A stretch of DNA of 42,894 nucleotides from Synergistaceae bacterium (GTDB lineage: Bacteria > Synergistota > Synergistia > Synergistales > Aminobacteriaceae), in NCBI GenBank assembly GCA_017470485.1, contig JAFUYQ010000001.1:1-42894 (forward strand), written 5' to 3'. The notes under the pieces are model-generated. The model was not told the DNA's origin and searched no databases. It saw nothing but the letters and a program-made list of their open reading frames with translations. Shown here in pieces: positions 7,380 through 15,991 of the stretch (within the stretch, counting starts at the first letter, position 1; every line of letters starts with the position of its first letter). The translations under genes and the position numbers were made by a program.

Positions 7380-8861
7380 TCAACCTTCTTTTTCAACTGG
7401 CTGGCATAATTTTTGTTCTACTCCTGCGAGTTTTGCCCTGTCCCCGAAAAGAAGAAGTGTATCATCGCGTTCAAGAATCGTGCCGCCCTTAGGGATTAAA
7501 TATTTATCGCCCCTGTTAATCAGAAGAATAGTAACTCCGTCAGGGAACCTCAAATCCTTGACCGCCATTCCTATTGCTGCAGCATTTTCAGGCAAATCGA
7601 CCTCCATTGTTTCATCTGTCCCGGAACCCGGCGTTATGTCAAAGTTAAGCGTCCATGTCTTAGCCTCGCGGACAGCTGCGTCAAGTCCGAGAAGTTTCGC
7701 CGCAAAAGCAAGCGTCTTTCCCTGAAGCATTACTGATGTGAGGACAACGAAGAATATTACGTTGAACATGTATTTTGCCTGAGGGTGTCCTTCAGTGAGG
7801 GGGTAGGTCGCAAGAATAATGGGCACTGCGCCTCTTAACCCTGTCCATGAAACGAATAATTTTTCGCGCCAGTTGAAGCGGCTGAACATTGAGCCTATGA
7901 AAACTGCAACAGGTCTTGCGATGAACATTAAGCAGAACGATATTAAGAAGCCTATGCTCATTACCGATATATCAACGACTTCAGACGGCGTAACAAGAAG
8001 TCCAAGCACAAGGAACATTATTATCTGCATGAGCCACGCGAAACCCTCGTGAAATCTCTGAAGGCTGTACTTATAGAGGAAGTCCCCTCCGCCCATAACG
8101 ATTCCGCAGACGTAAACAGCCAAGTAACCGTTCCCGTAAACCGTCTCAGTAATTCCGAACGTCGCCATTACGATAGAGATTCCCCAGACAGGGTATAATG
8201 CCTCGTTCGCAACCTGAAGACGCTGAATCGCCCAGCACGAGAAACGCCCCATAACATACCCCATCAATCCGCCTGCCGCCATCTGAACAACAAATTTCAC
8301 AGCAAGTTCATCAACAGGTACATCGGGACTCGTCAGCCATGTTATAGCAGTTATCGTAAGGAACACAGCCATAGGGTCATTGCTTCCCGACTCGAACTCA
8401 AGCAGAGGTTTCAAAGCACCTTTAAGGCCGACTTTCTGAGTCCTCAAAATCGAGAACACTGCCGCCGCGTCAGTCGATGAAATTATTGCGCCGAGCAGGA
8501 ATGCGTCCTTGTAGTTGAACTGCGGAAGCATTGCAATCGGCACGGCCATGACTACGGCGGTAAGGAATACTCCGAGCGTTGAGAGGACGACACCCTGAGT
8601 AACGATGGGTTTAATGTCGCTCCATTTAGTCTGGAAGCCTCCTGAGAAAAGTATGAATGCCAGTGCGAATGTACCGACCTGATTAGCGGCGTTAGCGTCC
8701 GAGAAATCAAGACCTCCCGGCCCGTCAACACCTGCAAGCATTCCTATCCCCAGAAAGAGAATTAACGCAGGGACTTTAATTTTTTCGGACAGCGCACCGG
8801 CCACAAGGCTCATAAAAAACAGAAGGCCGGTTACGAGAAAGGGGTTAATGGTTTGGAGCAT
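7380..8861 (-). CDS. CPA1-type K+(Na+)/H+ antiporter, NhaP2/CvrA-like
   Basis: The product is 493 residues from the ATG at 8861. It has about twelve membrane segments and the family segment SSTDAAAVFSILR with the exchange Asp, and FESGSNDPMAVF. It ends in a soluble TrkA_C-like domain (about residues 405-485). NhaP2-type proteins exchange K+ or Na+ for protons in the inner membrane. The ATG at 8861 begins a normal family N-terminus and has AAAGGA upstream; an in-frame start at 8975 would add 38 unlikely residues and cross the upstream terminator. A gap of 72 bases separates it from the transpeptidase gene. Confidence 0.93.
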   Translation of the reverse strand: MLQTINPFLVTGLLFFMSLVAGALSEKIKVPALILFLGIGMLAGVDGPGGLDFSDANAANQVGTFALAFILFSGGFQTKWSDIKPIVTQGVVLSTLGVFLTAVVMAVPIAMLPQFNYKDAFLLGAIISSTDAAAVFSILRTQKVGLKGALKPLLEFESGSNDPMAVFLTITAITWLTSPDVPVDELAVKFVVQMAAGGLMGYVMGRFSCWAIQRLQVANEALYPVWGISIVMATFGITETVYGNGYLAVYVCGIVMGGGDFLYKYSLQRFHEGFAWLMQIIMFLVLGLLVTPSEVVDISVMSIGFLISFCLMFIARPVAVFIGSMFSRFNWREKLFVSWTGLRGAVPIILATYPLTEGHPQAKYMFNVIFFVVLTSVMLQGKTLAFAAKLLGLDAAVREAKTWTLNFDITPGSGTDETMEVDLPENAAAIGMAVKDLRFPDGVTILLINRGDKYLIPKGGTILERDDTLLLFGDRAKLAGVEQKLCQPVEKEG

Positions 8862-8912
8862 ATAGAATATCAATCCTTTCGTGAATATTATTACGGGGTG
8901 AGTATAACAAAG

Positions 8913-8948
8913 AAAAAGCCTCCCGTAAAAATTCGGGAAGCCTTTTTT
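8913..8948 (-). terminator. Rho-independent terminator after the repeat protein gene
   Basis: On the minus strand GGCTTCCCG pairs with CGGGAGGC across an eight-base AT-rich loop and is followed by T5. It lies 34 bases beyond the stop of 8982-13298, upstream of the antiporter start. Confidence 0.85.
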
Positions 8949-8981
8949 CGTGAAAAGTCTGCGCGTAAAACTCACACAGCG

Positions 8982-11900
8982 TTAAAATCTCCGTCCTGAC
9001 CTGAAAGCATAGAGAAGTCCCAGAAGCATCAGAGGCACCGCGAAACCTGTATCGCACCCTCCGCCTGCACTGCCTACGCCTTCTTCAGTGCTTGTGTTCT
9101 TTGAGGTAGTTATAGTCGGGGAATACTCCCTTTCCGGCTCAAGGTATGCCGCGACATTGACGTGTTTTTTCAAAGGAGGGTAAGGGACGATTGAAGTTTC
9201 ATCTCCGTTGTCGTCAAAGAATGTTACGGCTTCTTCGTCATCAGCAGCCGAGACAAATTCGCCGGTGTTCACGTCCGTAGCGTTCGAGTTCCAGTAAATC
9301 GGCGAACCTGCTGCAAACTTGTCGAGCGATACGCCGAAAACATAAATCTTCGCTTCGGTAACAACCATCACGGGAAGGTAAACCGCTGACGAATCGACAC
9401 TGGCAACTGACTGATAGCCCTTAACGGCTGTCTCAGGAAGTACGGCAACGGGGGTATCGGCTGAGATTTTGCCGCTTAATTTTCCGAGTGCCTCCTTGAT
9501 TACCGACTGAACCGCCTCCGTCATGGGCATTGAAGGCGCACTTGGTGTTACCGTGTTTCGGGCAATGGCTGTGTTATCAGAGGTATTACTGTTGTTATTG
9601 CCGGTATTGTTGGTCGTATTGGAATTAGAAGGAGTATCCTGATTGCTTCTCTGACTACCCGTGAACGAGACGAACCATGTAGCTGTTATATTGCCGTCAT
9701 AAGCACCGTCGCTCATTGTTCCCTCGCCCTCTTCCGAAAGTAAGTATACTTTCCCTTCCTCAGAGGGGGTGAACGCCCGGTCAATAAGAACCGTGCCGAA
9801 TGAGAACGTTATGCTTTCGTCAGTCGGGAACAGTCCGCTTGAGATATAGCCGGTAACATCGCGTGAAACTCCGTCAGGGTACACCGCTGTAACAGTGAGT
9901 CCTATATCCTTCAGCTGTTCTGCTGTAGGAACGCGCCAGCCGTAAGCGACATCAGGGAGCGCGAGGATTTTCTGAGACATTGATGAAAACTCAGCCGAGC
10001 CGATTTTAGCAGGGGTAATCTCAAGATTCTTGCTGAAACCGAGAATGGCCATCTTTCCTTCGGGAACGTTCTTGAGTTTCACGTTAAGGCTGAAGCCTGA
10101 ACCCTCAATTTGATTCTTGCCGTCCGTGTAAATTGATGTAGAGTTGTCGGCACTCACTGTGTATTCGGTAGCGTTGACGAAATTCTGAGCGTCAAGGACA
10201 GCGTCGGTCGAGTCGCAGACACCTTTGGGCGTGAGAAGGAACATAAGCCCTGCCGGATTGTTCGCGGACGATACGATTTTGTCGGTAACGAGCGTGGTGT
10301 AGACCTTAATCACCGCTGAAATGTCCATGTATTTCTCATCAGTGAAAAGCGCGGAATAAGTACCTTCCTGAGCGTAGCCGCTGATAGTCAGTATGCCGTC
10401 CTTAAATGTACAGCCGTCAACCGCTTTCCTGCCCCGTCCAGTTCCGAACGTTACGCCCGCAAGCTGATAATCCGAACTCTCAGGAAGGTCAGCGAATTTC
10501 AGCTGGACTTTAGTATTCTGAGAGGCCATGACCGCGTGATAGCCTGTCTCGTAAACGGGTGAGACTGACGCGCTTGTTCTCAGCTTGAGGAAGACATCAC
10601 AGCTGACGATTTCATCGGGAAGATTCTTGAGCATGTAGGTAATTGTCTTTATCGTTTTACCTCCCATGTCTGAAGTGTATTTGTATCTTCTTGAAACCCC
10701 GTGAACCTCAACAAATTCAGCAGTTGAAATCGCCAAGTCTTTTGCTTGGAACCAGAGGTTATTATTGTGCCTCATGCCGTAGATTTTACCGTCATCGGTC
10801 TCAACGAGTGCGCCGAGATAATATCTAGTGTCTCCGCTTCCGAGAGTGATGTCGATACTGCTGACTGCCAGTACATAATCGCCCCAAGTGCCGGGAGCGG
10901 TGAGCGATACTGACGCGCCCTCCTGAACGTGGTACTCAGTAACCATTTTTCCGAATGAGCCGTCCGCGTTTACGGGCTTGTACTCGGCGAAAGCATCATC
11001 AGTCCATGTGTAACGCTTGTCATTGCTGAGAAGGTTATAGACTTCCTCAGTCATTCTGACCTGAACGGCTTTCACGCCTGTAATGCTTCTGCCTTTGATG
11101 TCATTCGACTCGCTTGTGAGCTGGCTGAACCTGTTAGCTATTCTCGCTGTCGGCGAACTCACAGCGTCCAGTCCGTCAGCGTAGAGGTCTGCTGAAGTTT
11201 CCCCTGTCTCACCGGCGTAGAACTCCGCCCAAGTCATGTCGGTAGTCGCGTAGTAGGTTTTGACTTCAAAGGTATTCGCTATGTCCGCGTATCCGTCATT
11301 ACCGAAAACTGCCGTGTAACTTCCATTCGCTAAATCCTCATTGACAGTGAGTACGCCGTTTTTGTACGTGAAATTAGTAACTGATATCCTTGTCCTTCCC
11401 TCAGTCCTGTACAGTGCGATGAGGTCATAGCTCACACCGCTCGGAAGATTGCCGAATGTGAAATTAATCACAGCGCCTGACCCAAGATTGTAAGATGTTT
11501 TTGCAGTCTGAACTGTCGCGCTTGACAGGGGCTTAACGAGAATATCAAGACTGTCAATAATAACGTCAGGAAGTCCCTTGAGGAGGTAAGTTATTTTTGT
11601 GATGGTCTTTCCCTCAAGATCAGATGTGTACTGCCAGTATCTTTCCGCGCCCTGCTTGTGAGGCTCAGTGAAGTTTTTATTTACGGTGAAAGCTATATCA
11701 GTATTGCTCCAGAGGTTATTATCGTGCCTCATTCCGTAAATCTTTCCGTCCTTAGTCTCGATGAGTGCGCCGAGATAATTTCGGGCGATTTTGTCTCCGC
11801 TTGTGCCTATGTTAATGTCAGCACTGGATACGCTGAGAACGTAATGCCCCCATCTTGCCGAAGCGCCCGTTGCCATACTAACTTTTGCGCCGGACTTGCT

Positions 11901-13298
11901 GGCGTTCGTTGTCGCAGTAACCATTGCGCCGAATGAGCCGTCTGAATTAACGACCTTATACTCTGACGGCGCTGTAGCCGTGAAAGTGTAGCGGGGGTTG
12001 TTCTTTACTGTGTCATATACATTCTGAGTCATTCGGACATCAATCGACACGTAACCCGTAAATGTGTTCGCATAAGTCGTATCCGTTGATACTATGTCAT
12101 AGCTTATGAGAGGGAAACGGCTTTTAGCGTTTTTGGTAGGGGTTGAGACTGCGTCGAGACCTTCCGAAAGTAAATCCGCTGATGTCTGTCCTGTCTCGCC
12201 TGCGTAGAACTCTGCCCAAGTCATGTATGTTTTTGCGTAGTAGTCCGTTACAGTGAATGACGCTGATATGTCAACATACTTACTGCTTACGAAAGTTACC
12301 GTATATGTTCCGGCTTTGGCCTCAGTGAGAGTTAATCTCCCGTTAGAATATGAGTAGTCTGAAGCCGAAAGTGTCTGCCTGTTTCTTCTGTTGCCGCCCT
12401 CAGGAACGTAGGTTACGGAAGAAATTGCGTAGCCCGCGTCAGGGGGAACATCAGCGGACGTTAAAGCGACCGAAACGTTTGAGCCTGATTTGACAGCGGC
12501 GTTAGATGAAACCTTAATGCTTGCGCTTGTTTTGTTTTTGAGGAAGACATCACAGCTGACGACTTCATCAGGACGATTCTTGAGCATGTAGGTAATTTTC
12601 TTTATCGTTTTACCTTCCATGTCCGAAGTGTATTCGTATCTTCTCGAAACCCCGTGACCCTCAACAAACTCAGCGGTTGAAATCGCGAGTTCTCCTGCAC
12701 CGAACCAGAGGTTATTATTGTGCCTCATGCCGTAGATTTTACCGTCATCAGTTTCAACGAGCGCACCGAGATAATAGCTTGCGTCTCTGCCTCCGCTTCC
12801 GACAGTGATGTCGATACTGCTGATTGACAGTACATAATCGCCCCAAGCTCCCGGAGCGGCGAGCGATATTGAAGCGTCCTCCTGAACATGGGACTCAGTA
12901 ACCATTTTCCCGAATGAGCCGTCCGCATTAACGGGCTTGTACTCGGCGAAAACATCATTGCTGAAAGTGTAACGCTTGTCATTGCTGAGGAGGTTATAGA
13001 CTTCCTGAGACATTCTGACCTGAACGGCTTTCACGCCCGTAATGCTTCTTCCGCCGATGTCATTCGACTCGCTTGTGAGCTGGCTGAAGCTGTTAGCTAT
13101 TCTCGCTGTCGGCGAACTCACCGCGTCCAGTCCGGCAGCGTAGAGGTCTGCCGAAGTTTTCCCTACTTCGCCGGCATAGAACTCCGCCCATGTCATGTCA
13201 GTAGTAGCAAACTTGTAGCTCTCCGCAGAATAGCATGTTCCTGCGCCGAGCAAAAGCACTAAAGACAATACAAACAGTAACTTTACTGCTTTGTTCAT
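8982..13298 (-). CDS. Exported three-repeat surface protein with Synerg-CTERM-like tail
   Basis: The 1438-residue protein starts with a signal peptide (1-25, cut after YSA). Three repeats begin near residues 33, 357 and 686, each opening with MTWAEFYAGE, then GLDAVS, then a segment with YGMRH.NNLW, closing with an Ig-like part that ends in a YxDI motif. Repeats 1 and 3 are most alike. A unique region (about 1010-1250), an Asn/Ser/Thr-rich linker (about 1250-1280) and a second unique domain follow. The tail is Gly-Gly-Gly-Cys, a hydrophobic stretch and Arg residues, matching the Synerg-CTERM sorting signal from memory. The repeat opening recalls the N-terminus of treponemal Tp47 (YADYWAGELG). 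Probable surface or periplasmic binding protein; no enzyme motif seen. AAGGAG precedes the ATG at 13298. Confidence 0.85.
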   Translation of the reverse strand: MNKAVKLLFVLSLVLLLGAGTCYSAESYKFATTDMTWAEFYAGEVGKTSADLYAAGLDAVSSPTARIANSFSQLTSESNDIGGRSITGVKAVQVRMSQEVYNLLSNDKRYTFSNDVFAEYKPVNADGSFGKMVTESHVQEDASISLAAPGAWGDYVLSISSIDITVGSGGRDASYYLGALVETDDGKIYGMRHNNNLWFGAGELAISTAEFVEGHGVSRRYEYTSDMEGKTIKKITYMLKNRPDEVVSCDVFLKNKTSASIKVSSNAAVKSGSNVSVALTSADVPPDAGYAISSVTYVPEGGNRRNRQTLSASDYSYSNGRLTLTEAKAGTYTVTFVSSKYVDISASFTVTDYYAKTYMTWAEFYAGETGQTSADLLSEGLDAVSTPTKNAKSRFPLISYDIVSTDTTYANTFTGYVSIDVRMTQNVYDTVKNNPRYTFTATAPSEYKVVNSDGSFGAMVTATTNASKSGAKVSMATGASARWGHYVLSVSSADINIGTSGDKIARNYLGALIETKDGKIYGMRHDNNLWSNTDIAFTVNKNFTEPHKQGAERYWQYTSDLEGKTITKITYLLKGLPDVIIDSLDILVKPLSSATVQTAKTSYNLGSGAVINFTFGNLPSGVSYDLIALYRTEGRTRISVTNFTYKNGVLTVNEDLANGSYTAVFGNDGYADIANTFEVKTYYATTDMTWAEFYAGETGETSADLYADGLDAVSSPTARIANRFSQLTSESNDIKGRSITGVKAVQVRMTEEVYNLLSNDKRYTWTDDAFAEYKPVNADGSFGKMVTEYHVQEGASVSLTAPGTWGDYVLAVSSIDITLGSGDTRYYLGALVETDDGKIYGMRHNNNLWFQAKDLAISTAEFVEVHGVSRRYKYTSDMGGKTIKTITYMLKNLPDEIVSCDVFLKLRTSASVSPVYETGYHAVMASQNTKVQLKFADLPESSDYQLAGVTFGTGRGRKAVDGCTFKDGILTISGYAQEGTYSALFTDEKYMDISAVIKVYTTLVTDKIVSSANNPAGLMFLLTPKGVCDSTDAVLDAQNFVNATEYTVSADNSTSIYTDGKNQIEGSGFSLNVKLKNVPEGKMAILGFSKNLEITPAKIGSAEFSSMSQKILALPDVAYGWRVPTAEQLKDIGLTVTAVYPDGVSRDVTGYISSGLFPTDESITFSFGTVLIDRAFTPSEEGKVYLLSEEGEGTMSDGAYDGNITATWFVSFTGSQRSNQDTPSNSNTTNNTGNNNSNTSDNTAIARNTVTPSAPSMPMTEAVQSVIKEALGKLSGKISADTPVAVLPETAVKGYQSVASVDSSAVYLPVMVVTEAKIYVFGVSLDKFAAGSPIYWNSNATDVNTGEFVSAADDEEAVTFFDDNGDETSIVPYPPLKKHVNVAAYLEPEREYSPTITTSKNTSTEEGVGSAGGGCDTGFAVPLMLLGLLYAFRSGRRF
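10300..13200 (-). repeat. Three tandem ~980-bp coding repeats
   Basis: The MTWAEF codons lie near 13196, 12224 and 11237, so the unit is 972 to 987 bases. Units 1 and 3 are nearly identical over long stretches (for example 13010-13130 against 11045-11165), while unit 2 has diverged. This allows recombination that would delete or add a unit. The boundaries are approximate. Confidence 0.8.
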
Positions 13299-13338
13299 GG
13301 TAATACATCTCCTTTGAATATTATTTATTTGTTTGCTA

Positions 13339-13367
13339 ATTAAAACATGGAAAGTTTGCAAAGTCAA
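13339..13367 (-). promoter_or_regulatory. Promoter of the repeat protein gene
   Basis: TTGACT (13367-13362), a 17-base spacer and TTTAAT (13344-13339) on the minus strand lie about 40 bases upstream of the start codon at 13298. Both boxes match the sigma-70 consensus at five of six positions. Confidence 0.75.
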
Positions 13368-13394
13368 ATTAATATTCCTTCATGGCCGCTAAAT

Positions 13395-13422
13395 TTGACA
13401 GAATATATTTTCACGTTATAAA
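13395..13422 (+). promoter_or_regulatory. Promoter of the dap operon
   Basis: TTGACA (13395-13400), a 16-base spacer and TATAAA (13417-13422). Transcription would begin near 13430, leaving a leader of about 240 bases before dapA. Of the gap 13299-13667, this promoter, the opposing promoter, a short leader ORF and a hairpin account for most of the sequence. Confidence 0.75.
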
Positions 13423-13468
13423 ATTCCCGTTAATGTTTCAAAAAATACAGAAGGGAGCGTAAATCATA

Positions 13469-13561
13469 ATGTCAGCAAAATTTTCACTCGTCTCTAATGT
13501 GTTTACGTCTTCCAGCGTCTCAGTCCTCAAGATAAAACGTGATACTGTCGTTTTGCCTTAG
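13469..13561 (+). CDS. Thirty-codon leader ORF upstream of dapA (putative)
   Basis: ATG at 13469 is preceded by GGGAG at a workable distance, and the frame runs 30 codons to TAG at 13559-13561. The peptide is rich in Ser and Val and has Lys at 4, 22 and 24. It lies between the dap promoter and a terminator-like hairpin, the layout of a translated leader. Lys codons are few, so classical lysine attenuation is not obvious. It may also be a chance ORF. Confidence 0.4.
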   Translation: MSAKFSLVSNVFTSSSVSVLKIKRDTVVLP

Positions 13562-13598
13562 CGGATTGACGGAAATTTATTCACAAGCATATTCAAAG

Positions 13599-13632
13599 GG
13601 CCGTTCATTCCGCAGGGTGGACGGTCTTTTTT
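13599..13632 (+). terminator. Terminator-like hairpin in the dapA leader (possible attenuator)
   Basis: GGCCGTTCA (13599-13607) pairs with TGGACGGTC (13618-13626), with two G-U pairs, and six T follow. It sits 36 bases before the dapA start inside the presumed transcript, so it could limit expression of the dap operon. No competing antiterminator was identified by eye. Confidence 0.6.
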
Positions 13633-13667
13633 ATGCTCATAACTCACGAAACGGAGAGATTATTATC

Positions 13668-14555
13668 ATGACAGAAAATCCAATCTTCAAGGGAGTAGCT
13701 ACAGCCCTCATTACCCCGATGAACGCTCAGGGTGTCGATTATGACTCGTTCGCCAAAGTCATAGACTGGCAGTGCGAGCAGGGTATTAACGCCCTCGTCA
13801 TTGCCGGAACTACCGGCGAGGGAGCGACACTCACTTACGATGAACACATGGACGCGATTACTTTCGCCGTAAAACGTATCGCAGGACGCTGCACTGTCAT
13901 AGCCGCCACAGGCTCGAATGACACCGCTAGAGCCGTTGAGCTTTCACAGCACGCCTGCGACGCCGGAGCTGACGCTTTGCTTGTCGTTACGCCCTACTAC
14001 AACAAAACAACTCAGGCCGGACTCGTCAAGATGTACGAGACAATCGCCGACGCTTCGACAAAACCGTTAATCCTCTACAATGTCCCTTCAAGAACAGGCA
14101 TTAACATTGAGCCTGAGACTTACGAAAAATTATCATGGCACCCGATGATTAAGGGCATCAAAGAAGCTAACTCAAACATCAGCAAAATAGTTCAGACCTT
14201 CCAGCTCATCGGCGACAGAATGGACGTTTATTCGGGCAATGACGACCAGATTGTTCCCATTATGTCGATGGGAGGTTTAGGCGTAATTTCAGTTCTCTCG
14301 AACCCTGCCCCTAAACTCACGATGGAGATTTGCAACAAGTTCTTTGCCGGAGACGTTAAGGGGGCCGCAGAACTTCAATGCAGGCTTCTTCCGTTAATCA
14401 ATGCTCTTTTCTGCGAGACTAACCCGATTCCCGTAAAGGCCGCAATGTCGGAAATGGGCTTCTGCGAGAATTATCTCCGTCTTCCGCTCGTGCCTATGGA
14501 GGAGGCTCACTGGCTCAAACTCAAGGCGTTAATGAAGGAACAGGGGCTGATTTAA
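13668..14555 (+). CDS. dapA: 4-Hydroxy-tetrahydrodipicolinate synthase
   Basis: The protein of 295 residues condenses pyruvate and aspartate semialdehyde, the entry to DAP and lysine. Visible landmarks are AGTTGEGATL (46-55), Y137 in YNVPSRTG and the Schiff-base lysine K165 in KGIKEAN. The ATG at 13668 gives the normal family start (MTENPIFKGVATALITP) and has GGAGAG upstream; an earlier in-frame start would add 43 residues running through the hairpin. It is the first gene of a tight operon with dapB two bases away. Confidence 0.97.
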   Translation: MTENPIFKGVATALITPMNAQGVDYDSFAKVIDWQCEQGINALVIAGTTGEGATLTYDEHMDAITFAVKRIAGRCTVIAATGSNDTARAVELSQHACDAGADALLVVTPYYNKTTQAGLVKMYETIADASTKPLILYNVPSRTGINIEPETYEKLSWHPMIKGIKEANSNISKIVQTFQLIGDRMDVYSGNDDQIVPIMSMGGLGVISVLSNPAPKLTMEICNKFFAGDVKGAAELQCRLLPLINALFCETNPIPVKAAMSEMGFCENYLRLPLVPMEEAHWLKLKALMKEQGLI

Positions 14556-14557
14556 CC

Positions 14558-15286
14558 ATGAAGATTATCATTAACGGCGCAGGAGGCAAAATGGGTCATA
14601 TCCTCGCCGACATGGCCGGAAACGAAAATATCGCCGCCCTTGTCGATGTGGCTTTCGCGACAGGCGAAGGGAAATATCATTCACTCGATGATTTCACCGG
14701 CGGGGCTGACTGCGTTATTGACTTCTCAAACCACAAAGCAACTGAAGCCGTAACCTCATACTGCGTCAAAAGGAATCTCCCTGTCCTCATCGCCTCAACT
14801 GGCCAGACTGATGACGAGATGTCAATGATTCATGAGGCCGCAAAAAAAATTCCCGTCTTCATCTCGCCGAACATGTCCGTAGGCGTTGCGCTTGTCGCTG
14901 ATATTGCCGAGAGGGTAGCGAGATTGTTCGGGGACTGCGACATCGAGATGATTGAGGCTCACCACAACCAGAAGCTAGACGTTCCCAGCGGTACGGCTTT
15001 AATGCTCGCTAAAAGGCTTCAGGAAGTCCGCAAAGATTCATCTCTCAATATAGGCCGTCATGAAAACGGCAAACGCCCCGAAAACGAAATCGGTATTCAT
15101 TCGCTTCGTTACGGCTCAGAGGTCGGCACTCACGAGATAATATTCTCGAACGGCCTCGAAACTATCACAATCCGTCATGACGCTAAGAACCGCGCACTGT
15201 TCGCAAAGGGCGCACTCTCAGCGGTGAAATGGCTCGTTAATCAGAAATCCGGCCTCTACGGAATGAAGGACTTTATCGGAGGTTAG
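14558..15286 (+). CDS. dapB: 4-Hydroxy-tetrahydrodipicolinate reductase
   Basis: The 242-residue protein has the nucleotide-binding GAGGKMG at 8-14 and the catalytic/substrate segment HHNQKLDVPSGTA. It reduces the DapA product with NAD(P)H to tetrahydrodipicolinate in the cytoplasm. It starts two bases after dapA and ends three bases before dapH, consistent with coupled translation. Confidence 0.96.
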   Translation: MKIIINGAGGKMGHILADMAGNENIAALVDVAFATGEGKYHSLDDFTGGADCVIDFSNHKATEAVTSYCVKRNLPVLIASTGQTDDEMSMIHEAAKKIPVFISPNMSVGVALVADIAERVARLFGDCDIEMIEAHHNQKLDVPSGTALMLAKRLQEVRKDSSLNIGRHENGKRPENEIGIHSLRYGSEVGTHEIIFSNGLETITIRHDAKNRALFAKGALSAVKWLVNQKSGLYGMKDFIGG

Positions 15287-15289
15287 TCA

Positions 15290-15988
15290 ATGGACGCTCA
15301 GGAAATCATAAAATTCATAGCCGATTCAAAAAAAGTTACTCCCGTTAAAATTTACCTCCGCGAGAAATCTCACATCGACTTCACGGGGACTAACGCAAAA
15401 ATTTTCGGTGCTGGAGACAAAATAATTTTCGGCGACTGGTCAGAGCTTCAGCCCTTTATCGAAGCCAACAAAGATTCGATTGACGAAATCGTCATTGAGA
15501 ACTCGGCCCGTAACAGCGCAATCCCTCTCCTTGACCTCAAAGACATTCCGGCAAGAATCGAACCGGGCGCGATTATTCGCGATAACGTCTCAATCGGCCG
15601 CAACGCCGTCATAATGATGGGGGCAATCCTCAACATCGGGGCGGTTGTCGGCGAAGGCACTATGATTGACATGGGAGCAATTCTCGGAGGTAGAGCGACT
15701 GTCGGAAAGAACTGCCACATCGGTGCCGGCGCAGTCCTCGCCGGAGTCATTGAGCCGGCAAGCGCGAAGCCCGTTATCGTTGAGGACGGCGTACTAGTCG
15801 GGGCTAACGCTGTCGTAATCGAGGGCGTTCACATCGGCGAGGGAGCTGTGGTTGCCGCCGGAGCTGTAGTCATTGAGGACGTTGAGGCCGGTAAAGTAGT
15901 CGCTGGCTGTCCGGCAAGAGTCATCAAGGACAAGGACGCTAACACTACGCTGAAGACGGCCTTGCAGGAAGCATTGAGGAAGATTTAG
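15290..15988 (+). CDS. dapH: Tetrahydrodipicolinate N-acetyltransferase
   Basis: The 232-residue protein has an N-terminal alpha/beta part and then a left-handed beta-helix of hexapeptide repeats (about 90-205, for example the run of Ile-Gly, Gly-Ala and Val-Gly turns). Its size and N-terminal domain match the acetyl-CoA-dependent DapH of Gram-positive bacteria rather than the succinyltransferase DapD. It acetylates tetrahydrodipicolinate so that the following deacetylase can act. It sits between dapB and an M20 deacetylase, which supports the acetylase route. Confidence 0.92.
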   Translation: MDAQEIIKFIADSKKVTPVKIYLREKSHIDFTGTNAKIFGAGDKIIFGDWSELQPFIEANKDSIDEIVIENSARNSAIPLLDLKDIPARIEPGAIIRDNVSIGRNAVIMMGAILNIGAVVGEGTMIDMGAILGGRATVGKNCHIGAGAVLAGVIEPASAKPVIVEDGVLVGANAVVIEGVHIGEGAVVAAGAVVIEDVEAGKVVAGCPARVIKDKDANTTLKTALQEALRKI

Positions 15989-15991
15989 CGA

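Noticed and set aside
13230..13250. Possible lipobox (GAGTC) in the signal peptide of the repeat protein
   Set aside because: Thr stands at -1 before Cys22 where Gly, Ala or Ser is needed, and a normal signal-peptidase site follows at YSA.
13614..13634. AGGGTGG in the dapA leader resembling a T-box core
   Set aside because: It is not followed by ACCGCG, there is no downstream CCCT strand for a T-box terminator, and it lies in the loop and 3' arm of another hairpin. No stem I features were seen.
13430..13667. Lysine riboswitch upstream of dapA
   Set aside because: None of the conserved L-box segments could be found by eye, and a short ORF with a ribosome binding site occupies the leader.
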